The position numbers and the translations under genes were made by a program. A model generated the notes under the pieces. The model saw only the letters and a program-made list of their open reading frames with translations, was not told where the DNA came from and ran no database searches. A DNA stretch of 64,000 bases. It comes from Sulfurimonas autotrophica DSM 16294 (lineage in GTDB: Bacteria > Campylobacterota > Campylobacteria > Campylobacterales > Sulfurimonadaceae). Shown piece after piece: positions 36,515 through 45,244 of this stretch (within the stretch, counting starts at the first letter, position 1; every line of letters begins with the position of its first letter). Location of the stretch: NCBI RefSeq assembly GCF_000147355.1, contig NC_014506.1:1984001-2048000 (forward strand), given 5' to 3'.

Positions 36515-38356
36515 AACGACTCTGTTTCTTCCCTTTTCCTTTGCTTCGTACAAAGCCTCATCTGCATTTTTATAAATATTTTTGACATCGCTCTTACTTA
36601 CATCTGAGGAAAAGCATATACCTACAGAGATACTAATAACACCATATGGTTTATTATATAAATGTTCTATCTCTAAATCTTCTACTGCTTTACACATATT
36701 TTCTATATTTTTGAGCACTTCTTCTTTTGTTAAAGCACTACATATAAATCCAAATTCTTCACCTCCCAAACGAAAGAAAAACTCATTTGAGCGTTGTGTC
36801 AGTTCTTCAATTTTCGCGGTAATTTTTTTGAGAACCTCATCTCCGCCATCATGCCCGTAATTGTCATTATAAAGCTTAAAGTGATCTACATCCATTATGG
36901 CAAAGCAAAAGCTTTCTTGTGCCCTTTTTGCTCTGTTAAGCTCTCGCGGAAAAATAGTATTAAAATAACGTCTGTTATAAATACTTGTTAAGGCATCCTT
37001 GATGGAAAGTTCTTCATACTCATGTCTTAGCTTATACAAATCTGTAATGTCGTTAAAAGTTGCCATCACATGCATTGCATTTTCTTCATATATTTTTTTA
37101 ACATACACAGAAAAATAATATTCCTGTCCTAAGTAATATATGCGAACCATTGGTTCTTTCGCCTTGAGGACATCATCTATCCATTCGCCTTCTCCGCTTG
37201 TTATAGTATCTTCATATTTTGATGGTGAAAAAAAGTGGCATATGCAATTATATTCTTGCTTAAACTCTTCTAGTGAAGCATACTCTTTGAAAAAATGAAA
37301 AAATGCTTCATTTGCCTGAATAATTTTTTTACCTGTTGAGATAATAATAATGTTCGGATTTTTTTCATACAATGTTTTAAGATACAGCTCATTTTTAGCA
37401 TGAACTTGCTCAAGTTTTTTTCGCTTGCTTATCTCTTGATGTGTTCCTGAGAGTTCTAAGGCATCACCATTTTCATCTACTTTAGTAACTGCGCCTGAAC
37501 TTTGAATCCATACATATTCACCATTTCTATGCAGCATGCGAAACTCAACCACATAAGGTTTTTTCTTCTTAATAGCTCTTTGTATAATAGGCATAATTCG
37601 TGTATAATCAAAAGGATGTACTCTTGATTCCCAATCACTCTCATGTTTAGAAACCTCATCTGCTTCAAGACCAAGCATCTGTAACCATCGTTCATCTACT
37701 TCATGTTCATGGGTTTGTATATTCCAATGCCAATACCCGAGCCCGGCTCCTTCAAAAGCCAAATCAAGCTTTTGAGTCTGCTCTTTGACTTTGTCCTCAA
37801 GCGTATTACTCAAACGTCTATAGCTTACACTTTTTATTGCCAAAAACCTGATTAGAAAAATAAGTGTAAATGTAAAAGTCGTAAATAAAAGGCTTACTAA
37901 AAAGAATTTCAGCCAGACACTGTTCATCCTGTCTATATAAAAAGCGGCATCCATATCAAGTGCTATGCCATCATAAAAATATTTTAGTCTCTTTGTCTTT
38001 TTGTCTATACTGTAAATATATTTACTAGGTGATTTATCTAAGTTATTTTCTGTATCATCCGTTACTGTATAGTAAAATCCGCTTTGCTGATACTTTTTTA
38101 ACAATGAATGCACTAAAAGATCTGGATCAACTTTTACAAACTCATTATTTTTTTTAACATATAAATTTTTTATATTCTCTGGCAAATTTCGGATATTATT
38201 TATTTCATTATAATGACTCTGTGCCTGTTTGAGCAAATCATTTGTATAGTTTTTTTGTGCATCTACCGCTATAGAGTAAAAATATGCTTCTATAAAAACC
38301 CATACAAGCAAAATAATAATGCCAATCATAAAAAATTTATTTTTTGAGTTCTTCAT
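36497..38356 (-). CDS. Membrane PAS-GGDEF diguanylate cyclase
   Basis: 619 aa with a transmembrane helix at about 8-28, a periplasmic region of about 130 residues, and a second helix near 165-188. PAS domains follow (one PAS_3-like, GYWHWNIQTHEHEVDERWLQM). The C-terminal GGDEF domain has active-site GGEEF at 531-535. Just before it lies RSNE in the place of the RxxD inhibitory site, so product inhibition may be altered. No EAL domain: probably a pure c-di-GMP synthase. Confidence 0.92.
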   Translation of the reverse strand: MKNSKNKFFMIGIIILLVWVFIEAYFYSIAVDAQKNYTNDLLKQAQSHYNEINNIRNLPENIKNLYVKKNNEFVKVDPDLLVHSLLKKYQQSGFYYTVTDDTENNLDKSPSKYIYSIDKKTKRLKYFYDGIALDMDAAFYIDRMNSVWLKFFLVSLLFTTFTFTLIFLIRFLAIKSVSYRRLSNTLEDKVKEQTQKLDLAFEGAGLGYWHWNIQTHEHEVDERWLQMLGLEADEVSKHESDWESRVHPFDYTRIMPIIQRAIKKKKPYVVEFRMLHRNGEYVWIQSSGAVTKVDENGDALELSGTHQEISKRKKLEQVHAKNELYLKTLYEKNPNIIIISTGKKIIQANEAFFHFFKEYASLEEFKQEYNCICHFFSPSKYEDTITSGEGEWIDDVLKAKEPMVRIYYLGQEYYFSVYVKKIYEENAMHVMATFNDITDLYKLRHEYEELSIKDALTSIYNRRYFNTIFPRELNRAKRAQESFCFAIMDVDHFKLYNDNYGHDGGDEVLKKITAKIEELTQRSNEFFFRLGGEEFGFICSALTKEEVLKNIENMCKAVEDLEIEHLYNKPYGVISISVGICFSSDVSKSDVKNIYKNADEALYEAKEKGRNRVVLVENC

Positions 38357-38409
38357 ATAAATATCTTATATCAAAAAAACTAAAACTTATGTTAACAAAA
38401 AAAATTAAT

Positions 38410-38916
38410 TTATATTTTTTTCAAAAACTCCAACAGCCCCTGCATGATTTCTCTCGGACTCGGCGGGCATCCTGTTATGTGATGTGTGATTTTTAGATGC
38501 TTATTTGCAGGAGCTTTTATGGCAAAAGTTTTCTCAAACGGCGCCGCCATTACAGGACAATCCCCGAGTGTGATAACCCATTTAGGCTTGGGTATCTGCT
38601 CATACGCTTCTAGAACATGCGGTGTCATGTTGAAGGTCATCAAACCGCTGAGCAGCATCACATCCGCATGACGCGGACTCGCTACAAAGTAGATACCCAG
38701 ACGCTCTAAATCATAATAGGGATTTGAGAGCGCATTACACTCTGCTTCACAGGCATTACAGCTACCGCTGTCAACCATTCTGATAGCCAGACTGCCTGCA
38801 AATTTTTTCTTGACTTTGTCTTTTATCTCTTTTTGTATGGCTTTTATGTCATCTTCAAACTCTGGGTTTTCCGTCAGTACGCCAAACTTAATGCGTTTAT
38901 TCCAAAATTTCATCAT
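38410..38916 (-). CDS. hyfI: NuoB/HyfI-like iron-sulfur subunit
   Basis: 168 aa small subunit of the complex I/hydrogenase-4 superfamily. Ligands of the proximal 4Fe-4S cluster are present: GSCNACEAEC, then GDCPVMAAP, then GCPPSPREI. It overlaps the large-subunit gene by four bases and is last in the seven-gene operon. With an intact cluster but a partner lacking NiFe ligands, it would pass electrons to or from something other than hydrogen, perhaps quinone (inference). Confidence 0.88.
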   Translation of the reverse strand: MMKFWNKRIKFGVLTENPEFEDDIKAIQKEIKDKVKKKFAGSLAIRMVDSGSCNACEAECNALSNPYYDLERLGIYFVASPRHADVMLLSGLMTFNMTPHVLEAYEQIPKPKWVITLGDCPVMAAPFEKTFAIKAPANKHLKITHHITGCPPSPREIMQGLLEFLKKI

Positions 38917-40280
38917 AAATCATTTCCTGCATAACTTAAATCACAACTTTTATTTATCAGCGGAAAATCAGCAATAATATCATTTCGCATCATTACATGT
39001 AACACCTGCCAGTTCATAAAACTCGCATCCCGCACAAAAAAGCGTTCAATTACTCCGTCCTTTATATCTACAGCCATAAACAGCTCACCGATGGAGCTTT
39101 CAGTAAAACTCATGTACTCACCGTCTTTTACAGCCTCTGGTTCTAAAACAGTCTCATCTTCTTCAAGAAAATTATGCATCATTTTCAGTGAGTTTTTCAC
39201 TTCGGCAATTCTCACTTTAAAGCGCGCGCCTACATCCCCGCTAAGCTCGCTTGCAAGTTCAAAGCCGTGTTTGAGGTAAAACTCATTCACTCTTCTGTCA
39301 ACTGCCAAACCAGAGGCTCTTGCTGCGACACCCACACTGTCATATTTCACAGCTTTTTTCAAAGGAAGTACACCTGTTGTATCGAGCCTGTCCCACAAAG
39401 AAGGAATATCTATAATCCAATCTTCAAAATACTCTATGCTCTCTTGCATACTATCTAACCACTCATGCAGCGAGGCTGTATCGACAAATTTGTTTACAAA
39501 GTCAATGCCTCCAAAACCGAAACGATGCCCCGTAATCTCTTTCATTTTTCTTCGTGCATCTTCAGCCAGTTTTGAACCAAAACTGAGTGCTGCACCAAAT
39601 CCGGCATCATTTGGTATAAATCCCAAATCAGTCAAATGATGAATAATTCTCTCTAACTCAAGCAAAAAAGCATGCCGTTTTTGCAAAGCTTGCGGCAACT
39701 TTTGCTGTGATGAGTGCAGCAAAATATCTCGCCAGCACATCTGATAAGCTATACTCTCATTGCCGCTTATACGCTCAATTATCGATTTTGCTTCTAGAAG
39801 CGTCTTGCCCTCAAGCATTTTCTCAACAGCGCGATATTTGTAAAAATGGCGCACCTCTTGATGGAGCATTTTTTCGCCTGCTTGAGAAAAATGAAAATGC
39901 CCCGGCTCAATAATACCTGCATGAATCGGTCCGACACTGACCTGAAAAACTCCGTCACCGCTGATGACTTCATAATCATACGGTTGAAATTCACTGAACT
40001 CAAGCTCTTGCTTGTCAAAATCTTTGCACATTGGATGCAGGTTTTTTGGAAATTGTTCTTGATGGACTAAAGGACGTTTATCAAAAGCATCTTCAACGAT
40101 AATGCCGAAGTCATCCTGTATTTTTCGCTCGAACCATAAAGCCGCGGGATGCTCATGTGAAAGTGTTTTAATAATCGGTTTTTTTCTATCGACTCGCTCT
40201 ATTTTCATCTCTTCATCATAAAGCGTGACTATCTCAAAAACTCTGCCTCTGTCTTTGGCATATCTGGCAATAAATCTCAT
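38913..40280 (-). CDS. hyfG: NuoCD/HyfG-like large subunit without NiFe site
   Basis: 455 aa. An N-terminal NuoC-like part (HPAALWFERKIQDDFGI) is followed by the large-subunit fold with GPIHAGIIEPGHF (His120). Hydrogenases have CxxC pairs at both ends; here the first reads S-G-N-E at 172-175 (ERISGNESIAYQ) and the C-terminus ends SCDLSYAGNDL, so the four cysteine ligands are lost. This matches the Ehr type (energy-converting hydrogenase-related) rather than a hydrogenase. The hyfG symbol reflects homology only. TTACATGTAA is at 38993. Confidence 0.88.
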   Translation of the reverse strand: MRFIARYAKDRGRVFEIVTLYDEEMKIERVDRKKPIIKTLSHEHPAALWFERKIQDDFGIIVEDAFDKRPLVHQEQFPKNLHPMCKDFDKQELEFSEFQPYDYEVISGDGVFQVSVGPIHAGIIEPGHFHFSQAGEKMLHQEVRHFYKYRAVEKMLEGKTLLEAKSIIERISGNESIAYQMCWRDILLHSSQQKLPQALQKRHAFLLELERIIHHLTDLGFIPNDAGFGAALSFGSKLAEDARRKMKEITGHRFGFGGIDFVNKFVDTASLHEWLDSMQESIEYFEDWIIDIPSLWDRLDTTGVLPLKKAVKYDSVGVAARASGLAVDRRVNEFYLKHGFELASELSGDVGARFKVRIAEVKNSLKMMHNFLEEDETVLEPEAVKDGEYMSFTESSIGELFMAVDIKDGVIERFFVRDASFMNWQVLHVMMRNDIIADFPLINKSCDLSYAGNDL

Positions 40281-41689
40281 GATATTCCTTTTAGATAGTT
40301 CATAACGGGAGGTGTTATCAATGCAACGAGTGCGATTGCAAAAATAACAAGTGAGAAGAGTTCACTTGTATAGACTTTTTTCTCATGTACTCCACCTTCA
40401 TATTTCATAGACTGATAAACCTCTACAAATTTGTAGAATATAATTGACAATAAAATAAGCAAAATCAAAATTGCACCCATCATAGCCAGCAGATGATGCC
40501 CGTGCTTTGCGACATTTATCATCGCACCGAAACCGTAAATTTCACTAAAGAACATCGGACTAGGCGGAAGGGAAATAACAGCAAGCAAAAACAGAGAGAC
40601 CAAAAACCAAAAGAGTGTTCCTTTTTTTCCTCTGTACCCCTTTAATGCTCCCGCAATTCTGTACTTTCCGTTTGATTCAAGCACACCGGTTGAAAGAAAG
40701 AGTGCCGGTTTTAAAAAGGCATGCGCGCCAAAATGAAGCAGTGCGGCAAATGTTCCGCCGCTGACCCAAAAAAGAGCAATAAGCGCCATGTGTTCTACAC
40801 CGCTGAGACTAAATAAACGCATAAAATCTTTTGTGCGAAAAATCAAAAAACTGACTATAAAAATAGTCAGAATCGTATAAATAAATACAAAAGTAAAGAG
40901 ATGGTCGTAATTGACTTCCATCGCAATTTTGCTAAAACGAAAAAAACCTATAATGACGGCTGATTCTAAAATACCGCTAAAAAGCGCTGCAACAGGATAA
41001 AAAGAAGCCCTTTCAATATTTGCAAGCCACAAATTCATAGGAAAAAATCCCATTTTTACAAACATTCCAACACTCACAACCGCAAAACCGATTTCAAAAA
41101 GGAAAGGAGATTTTATCTCTTTTGCATGGGCTAAAAGCAGGTTGAAGTTCATAGCATCTTCCCCCAGAATCGGCTTGGCACTTGCATAAATTAAAATAAT
41201 GCCAAAAAGTATAAAAGAAATGGCAATCGCTCCGACTATCATGTAATTCCATGCCTCTTTATGGGCTGCGTTGGAGTGGTTTGTTTTTATCATATACACA
41301 GTTGAGAGCGTAGCGAGTTCAAGCCCTATCCAGTAAATACCCATATGATTTGAAAGAATGGAAAAAATAAGCCCTACCCAGAATATGGCAAAAAATCTGT
41401 AAAATCTTCTGTAAGCATTTTTTGAGACTTCTACATGCTTGTCCAAAGTCATCAAAGCCAGTGCAACACCGATGCCTACGATACTGGATACAAAAAGAAC
41501 ATAAGCATTTAAATCATCTACTACAAGATAATCCCCAAGCAGATGAAATGGTTTTGGCAGTCTTAAAAGCTGGGCACTCGGCAATAAAATTAAAAAAGAT
41601 ATAAAAGCAAGCGGTTTATGTGTTTTCTCACTTTGTATAAATGAAAGAGAGAATATTATCAGTGCTGGAAGAAGTAATAGCTCAAGCAT
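40277..41689 (-). CDS. hyfF: HyfF/NuoN-like proton-pumping subunit
   Basis: 470 aa with about 14 membrane helices. The antiporter-type signature is seen: YWIGLELATLSTVY with the key Glu, and VKMGFFPMNLWLANIERASFYPVAAL with the key Lys. It belongs to the Mrp/NuoLMN family. It overlaps hyfG by four bases and hyfE by eight, as part of one operon. Confidence 0.9.
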   Translation of the reverse strand: MLELLLLPALIIFSLSFIQSEKTHKPLAFISFLILLPSAQLLRLPKPFHLLGDYLVVDDLNAYVLFVSSIVGIGVALALMTLDKHVEVSKNAYRRFYRFFAIFWVGLIFSILSNHMGIYWIGLELATLSTVYMIKTNHSNAAHKEAWNYMIVGAIAISFILFGIILIYASAKPILGEDAMNFNLLLAHAKEIKSPFLFEIGFAVVSVGMFVKMGFFPMNLWLANIERASFYPVAALFSGILESAVIIGFFRFSKIAMEVNYDHLFTFVFIYTILTIFIVSFLIFRTKDFMRLFSLSGVEHMALIALFWVSGGTFAALLHFGAHAFLKPALFLSTGVLESNGKYRIAGALKGYRGKKGTLFWFLVSLFLLAVISLPPSPMFFSEIYGFGAMINVAKHGHHLLAMMGAILILLILLSIIFYKFVEVYQSMKYEGGVHEKKVYTSELFSLVIFAIALVALITPPVMNYLKGIS

Positions 41690-42278
41690 TTTTCATCCCC
41701 TCGCGGCTAAACAAAAGGTTTATAACGACAATAGCCATCAAAAGATCAAAAAATATACCCAGTTCAACAAGCATAGGCATTCCGTCCGTTGCCGTAATTC
41801 CAAGTAAAAAGAGTGAATTTTCCATACTTAAAAAACCGATGATTTTGGGTGTGACATTTTTATGCTCCATCATCAGTAACAGTGATAAAAATAGAGATGA
41901 GATGCTAATCGCCACATAATTAGAGTTATTTGCTATCATATTTGTAATGGGCTCTGCCAGATAAAATGTAAAAACCAAAATCGCAGGAATAAGCATAATG
42001 GCATACTGCACTTTTATCTCAGGCTGAATTTGCCGTACAAAATGAAACTTTTGAGAAAAACTTTTTAAGAAGTAAGGAATGCCTATAGCTTTTATAACTA
42101 TTGTAGCGACACCTGTTATAAGCATTGCATTATCCTGCAGTTTCATGCCGATAAGCAGTGCCAAAACACCCAAAGTAAATGAATTAAACGAGTACCACAT
42201 CAACAGTCGGTAAAGCCTTGTTGTAAAAAGAGCCGTTATAAGCGAAGCCAAAAACAGACCTATAAAAAAATCAACCAT
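41682..42278 (-). CDS. hyfE: HyfE-like membrane subunit
   Basis: 198 aa, about six membrane helices. The position between the HyfC- and HyfF-like genes and the small size match HyfE, which resembles an NuoK domain with extra helices. The segment LLMMEHKNVTPKIIGFLSMENSLFL carries the Glu residues expected in NuoK-like proteins. Confidence 0.85.
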   Translation of the reverse strand: MVDFFIGLFLASLITALFTTRLYRLLMWYSFNSFTLGVLALLIGMKLQDNAMLITGVATIVIKAIGIPYFLKSFSQKFHFVRQIQPEIKVQYAIMLIPAILVFTFYLAEPITNMIANNSNYVAISISSLFLSLLLMMEHKNVTPKIIGFLSMENSLFLLGITATDGMPMLVELGIFFDLLMAIVVINLLFSREGMKNA

Positions 42279-42281
42279 TTG

Positions 42282-43202
42282 CTACGCTCCCAATACATAA
42301 AATGTTATTAATGATAAAAATGCAAATACTATGGAAATACCCAGCAGATTTGGCACTTTAAAAAGTCTTAATTTTGCAGTATTAACCTCCAATATTGCTA
42401 CAGCTACAGCCACTCCAAAAAGTTTTGCTATAAAAACAACAATTGCAACAGGCGCGGAATATTCCAGCCCGAAAGGAATAAACAAAGAAACAAAAAGTGA
42501 TGCAAAAATCACAAACTTTACAGAAGCCGCCGTCTCGATAATGGCTAAATAAATACCGCTTAAATCAAGTATCATCGCTTCATGCACCATGGTAAGTTCC
42601 AAGTGTGTTTCAGGATTATCCACGGGAATACGCCCGTTTTCTGCTATGAGAAGTATAAAAAAACTGATGCCGGCGAATAAAAAACTTGCCATATGCTCTT
42701 TTGGAAAGTGCTCTGCCAGATTGACACCTGCCTGGCCTACACCCAAATCTCCCGCCATCATAGAGACACTAAATACCGTCAAAACCATGGCAGGCTCTAC
42801 AAGAGCAGATATAAAAGCCTCGCGAGAACTTCCCATACCGCCAAAGGCTGAGGCACTGTCAAGCCCCAGAAGCATAAGAAAAAATGTTGAGAGTGAAATA
42901 AGCCCTGTAATCGTAAAAGCATCCACAAAACTTACATAAAAAGCTCCATGCACAACAGGCGGTAAGAAAAACATTGTCACAAGCAGAGGCGAAAGGACCA
43001 AAAAAGGCGCATAAGTCGTGATAGAACTCGTCTCCTGCGAAATAATCGTCTCTTTTTGCATAAGCTTTGAAAAGTTTCTATAGCCCTGAAACACAGAACT
43101 CGGACGCTTGAAAAGCAGCACCATTTTTAAAGATTTTATAAAAGAGAGCAGCAACGGTGCGAGTAGAAGCAAGACTGCTATAGTTGTTAAATATATAATC
43201 AT
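42282..43202 (-). CDS. hyfC: HyfC/NuoH-like membrane subunit
   Basis: 306 aa with eight predicted helices. NGRIPVDNPETHLELTMVHEAMILDLSG is the characteristic NuoH/HyfC loop whose acidic residues line the quinone or proton path next to NuoB/NuoD. It overlaps the upstream HyfB gene by four bases. Confidence 0.92.
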   Translation of the reverse strand: MIIYLTTIAVLLLLAPLLLSFIKSLKMVLLFKRPSSVFQGYRNFSKLMQKETIISQETSSITTYAPFLVLSPLLVTMFFLPPVVHGAFYVSFVDAFTITGLISLSTFFLMLLGLDSASAFGGMGSSREAFISALVEPAMVLTVFSVSMMAGDLGVGQAGVNLAEHFPKEHMASFLFAGISFFILLIAENGRIPVDNPETHLELTMVHEAMILDLSGIYLAIIETAASVKFVIFASLFVSLFIPFGLEYSAPVAIVVFIAKLFGVAVAVAILEVNTAKLRLFKVPNLLGISIVFAFLSLITFYVLGA

Positions 43203-45082
43203 TTTTTATCTCCGATAATAAGAACTTTTATAGAAATAATTACCACAATGAGTTCTAAAGTAAAAGTCGCCCAAGAAAATTCATGTAAAAAGATTCTATA
43301 GCTGAAAAGCACTAAAAGCATCAAGTTAAATATCATAGCGGCATAACGTGTTTTTTCAAAATGTGCCAGACGATAAACCCAGTAACTCACACTGTTTGTC
43401 AGTTTTTTACTGCTTTCATACAATGAAGCCTCAAAAAGAGGCTTTACATGTACTTCATAATTTGAATCGCTGAACTTTGTTTCATGTTCGCCGATATTTT
43501 CTTTATGAAAATGTTCATTTGACTTATAAAGCCAGTTAAAAAATCGGCGTATCGGTCCTGCAAAACCTGTTGCAGAGTATTGTGTTTTTGCAGATGTTTT
43601 ATAGCCGCAGCCCCATGTATGATAGACTCTTGTCTTTACATGTAACACTTTGTAGGCAAAGAGTAAAAGCAGTGTTACACCAAGTAAAGAGGCAAGGAGT
43701 ATAAGAGGTGAGACAACTCCGCCGTGAACGGCAACAGAGTGCATATTCCAAATACCGTGCGGAAACATTTTTGCATAAACGGAAATATGATGCAGACTCA
43801 CTAAAGTTTTGTCAAACCATGAAATATAAAACGGCGTAAAAAGCATCAGTGAAATAACTACAAGTGACATTAAAATCATCCCTGATTTCATCAAAAAGTT
43901 TACCTCTTTGGCATGCTTGGCATTTTTACTTCTATGAAGTCCCAAAAATGTTATGCCGTATGCTTTAACAAAACAGGCAATGGCTAAACCACCTGTAATT
44001 GCAAGTGCAAAAATCGCAAAAGGAATGGCAAGCTTGAGACTCATGTCTGCTATATTGTACGAGCCGAGCATAGATTGAAAAATCATCCACTCACTCAAAA
44101 AACCGTTACTCGGCGGCAGTGCGGAAATACTGATAGATGCTAACAAAAATGTCAGTGCAGTAACAGGCATCGACTTAATCAAACCGCCGTATTTTTCTAT
44201 ATTTTTTGTATGTGTCTGATGCAACACACTCCCTGCTCCCATAAAAAGCAGAGATTTAAAGCTCATATGGTTAAAGACATGAAAAAGTGCGGCTATAAAA
44301 GCAAAAGTGCTGAGTGTTTTAAGTCCAAGCGAGTCAAATATCATGCCCATACCGAAGCCTATAAGAATAATGCCTATATTTTCTATGGAATGATTTGCCA
44401 ACAGTGCTTTTATATCATGCTCGCTCAAAGCATATAAAACACCGACAATTGAAGAAATCGAGCCAATAACCAAGACAACAATACCCCACTCTAGCGGCCA
44501 GGGATAAAGCACATCAAATAAAAATCGTGCAAACCCGTAAATGGCAACTTTTAGCATTACTCCGCTCATAAGAGCCGACACAGGAGAGGGTGCAGCAGGA
44601 TGGGCATATGGCAGCCATACATGAAAAGGCACAGCGCCCGCCTTGCTTAAAAAACCAAAAACAAGCATAAAAAAAAGCAGTGTCGGGTATTTAAATGCAG
44701 CAGCTATATTTTTCATATCTTCAAAGCTGATATCGAGATTTCCGTTTGTTGCTATAAGAAAAAACAGCAGTAAAAACACAAAACCGAAATGTGTCATAAA
44801 AAAGTAAAAACGAGCTGCTTTTATGGTCTCTTTATCTTCTACTTCCGTTAAAATAAGCTGCCAGCTCGTCAGGCTCATCAACTCCCAAAAAAAGAGAAAA
44901 ACAAGCGCATTACCTGCAACAACAACACCGAGCATCGAGATAATAAAAGCAAAATAGTGTACTTGATAATGCGTTTTTCTTTGAATATGCGGGAGATATC
45001 CAAAAGAGTAAAAAAGATTTGGAATTGCACCTAAAAGAATAAGTGCAACAAAAATAAGTGACAATGTATCAAAGAGAAACAT
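43199..45082 (-). CDS. hyfB: HyfB/NuoL-like subunit, copy 2
   Basis: 627 aa, about 16 membrane helices. Pump motifs are LFFWELMSLTSW (Glu) and LSKAGAVPFHVWLPYAHPAA (Lys, His), with IKALLANHSIENIG and NHMSFKSLLFMGAG. It is closely related to the gene upstream (45245-47134) over its whole length, including the C-terminal part with VLHVKTRVYHTWGCGYK. It has its own promoter and structured leader (45083-45168). TTACATGTAA is at 43636. Confidence 0.93.
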   Translation of the reverse strand: MFLFDTLSLIFVALILLGAIPNLFYSFGYLPHIQRKTHYQVHYFAFIISMLGVVVAGNALVFLFFWELMSLTSWQLILTEVEDKETIKAARFYFFMTHFGFVFLLLFFLIATNGNLDISFEDMKNIAAAFKYPTLLFFMLVFGFLSKAGAVPFHVWLPYAHPAAPSPVSALMSGVMLKVAIYGFARFLFDVLYPWPLEWGIVVLVIGSISSIVGVLYALSEHDIKALLANHSIENIGIILIGFGMGMIFDSLGLKTLSTFAFIAALFHVFNHMSFKSLLFMGAGSVLHQTHTKNIEKYGGLIKSMPVTALTFLLASISISALPPSNGFLSEWMIFQSMLGSYNIADMSLKLAIPFAIFALAITGGLAIACFVKAYGITFLGLHRSKNAKHAKEVNFLMKSGMILMSLVVISLMLFTPFYISWFDKTLVSLHHISVYAKMFPHGIWNMHSVAVHGGVVSPLILLASLLGVTLLLLFAYKVLHVKTRVYHTWGCGYKTSAKTQYSATGFAGPIRRFFNWLYKSNEHFHKENIGEHETKFSDSNYEVHVKPLFEASLYESSKKLTNSVSYWVYRLAHFEKTRYAAMIFNLMLLVLFSYRIFLHEFSWATFTLELIVVIISIKVLIIGDKK

Positions 45083-45168
45083 TTTTTTAACAACTCCAGA
45101 GAAAATTTCTAATGGAGGGCTGTTGTAAATGAGAAAAAAGCAGTCCTGAATTATTTGATGAAATTATA
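45083..45168 (-). promoter_or_regulatory. Promoter and structured leader of hyfB copy 2
   Basis: A minus-strand GATATAAT lies at about 45163-45170. The leader of about 74 bases contains GGACTGC, then CAACAGCCCTCCA, then TGGAGTTG before the ATG. CTCCA pairs with TGGAG (45113-45117 with 45094-45098), hiding the Shine-Dalgarno GGAG, and GGACTGCT can pair with AACAGCCC. The same elements precede hyfB copy 1. Confidence 0.6.
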
Positions 45169-45244
45169 TCAAACTCTTGCTTACAGATGAATAAACACAT
45201 CTAAACTGTATGGTAATTCAAAAACTTATTTTTATTTATCATGT

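Noticed and set aside
38913-40280. Calling the large subunit a NiFe hydrogenase
   Set aside because: All four cysteine ligands of the metal site are replaced.
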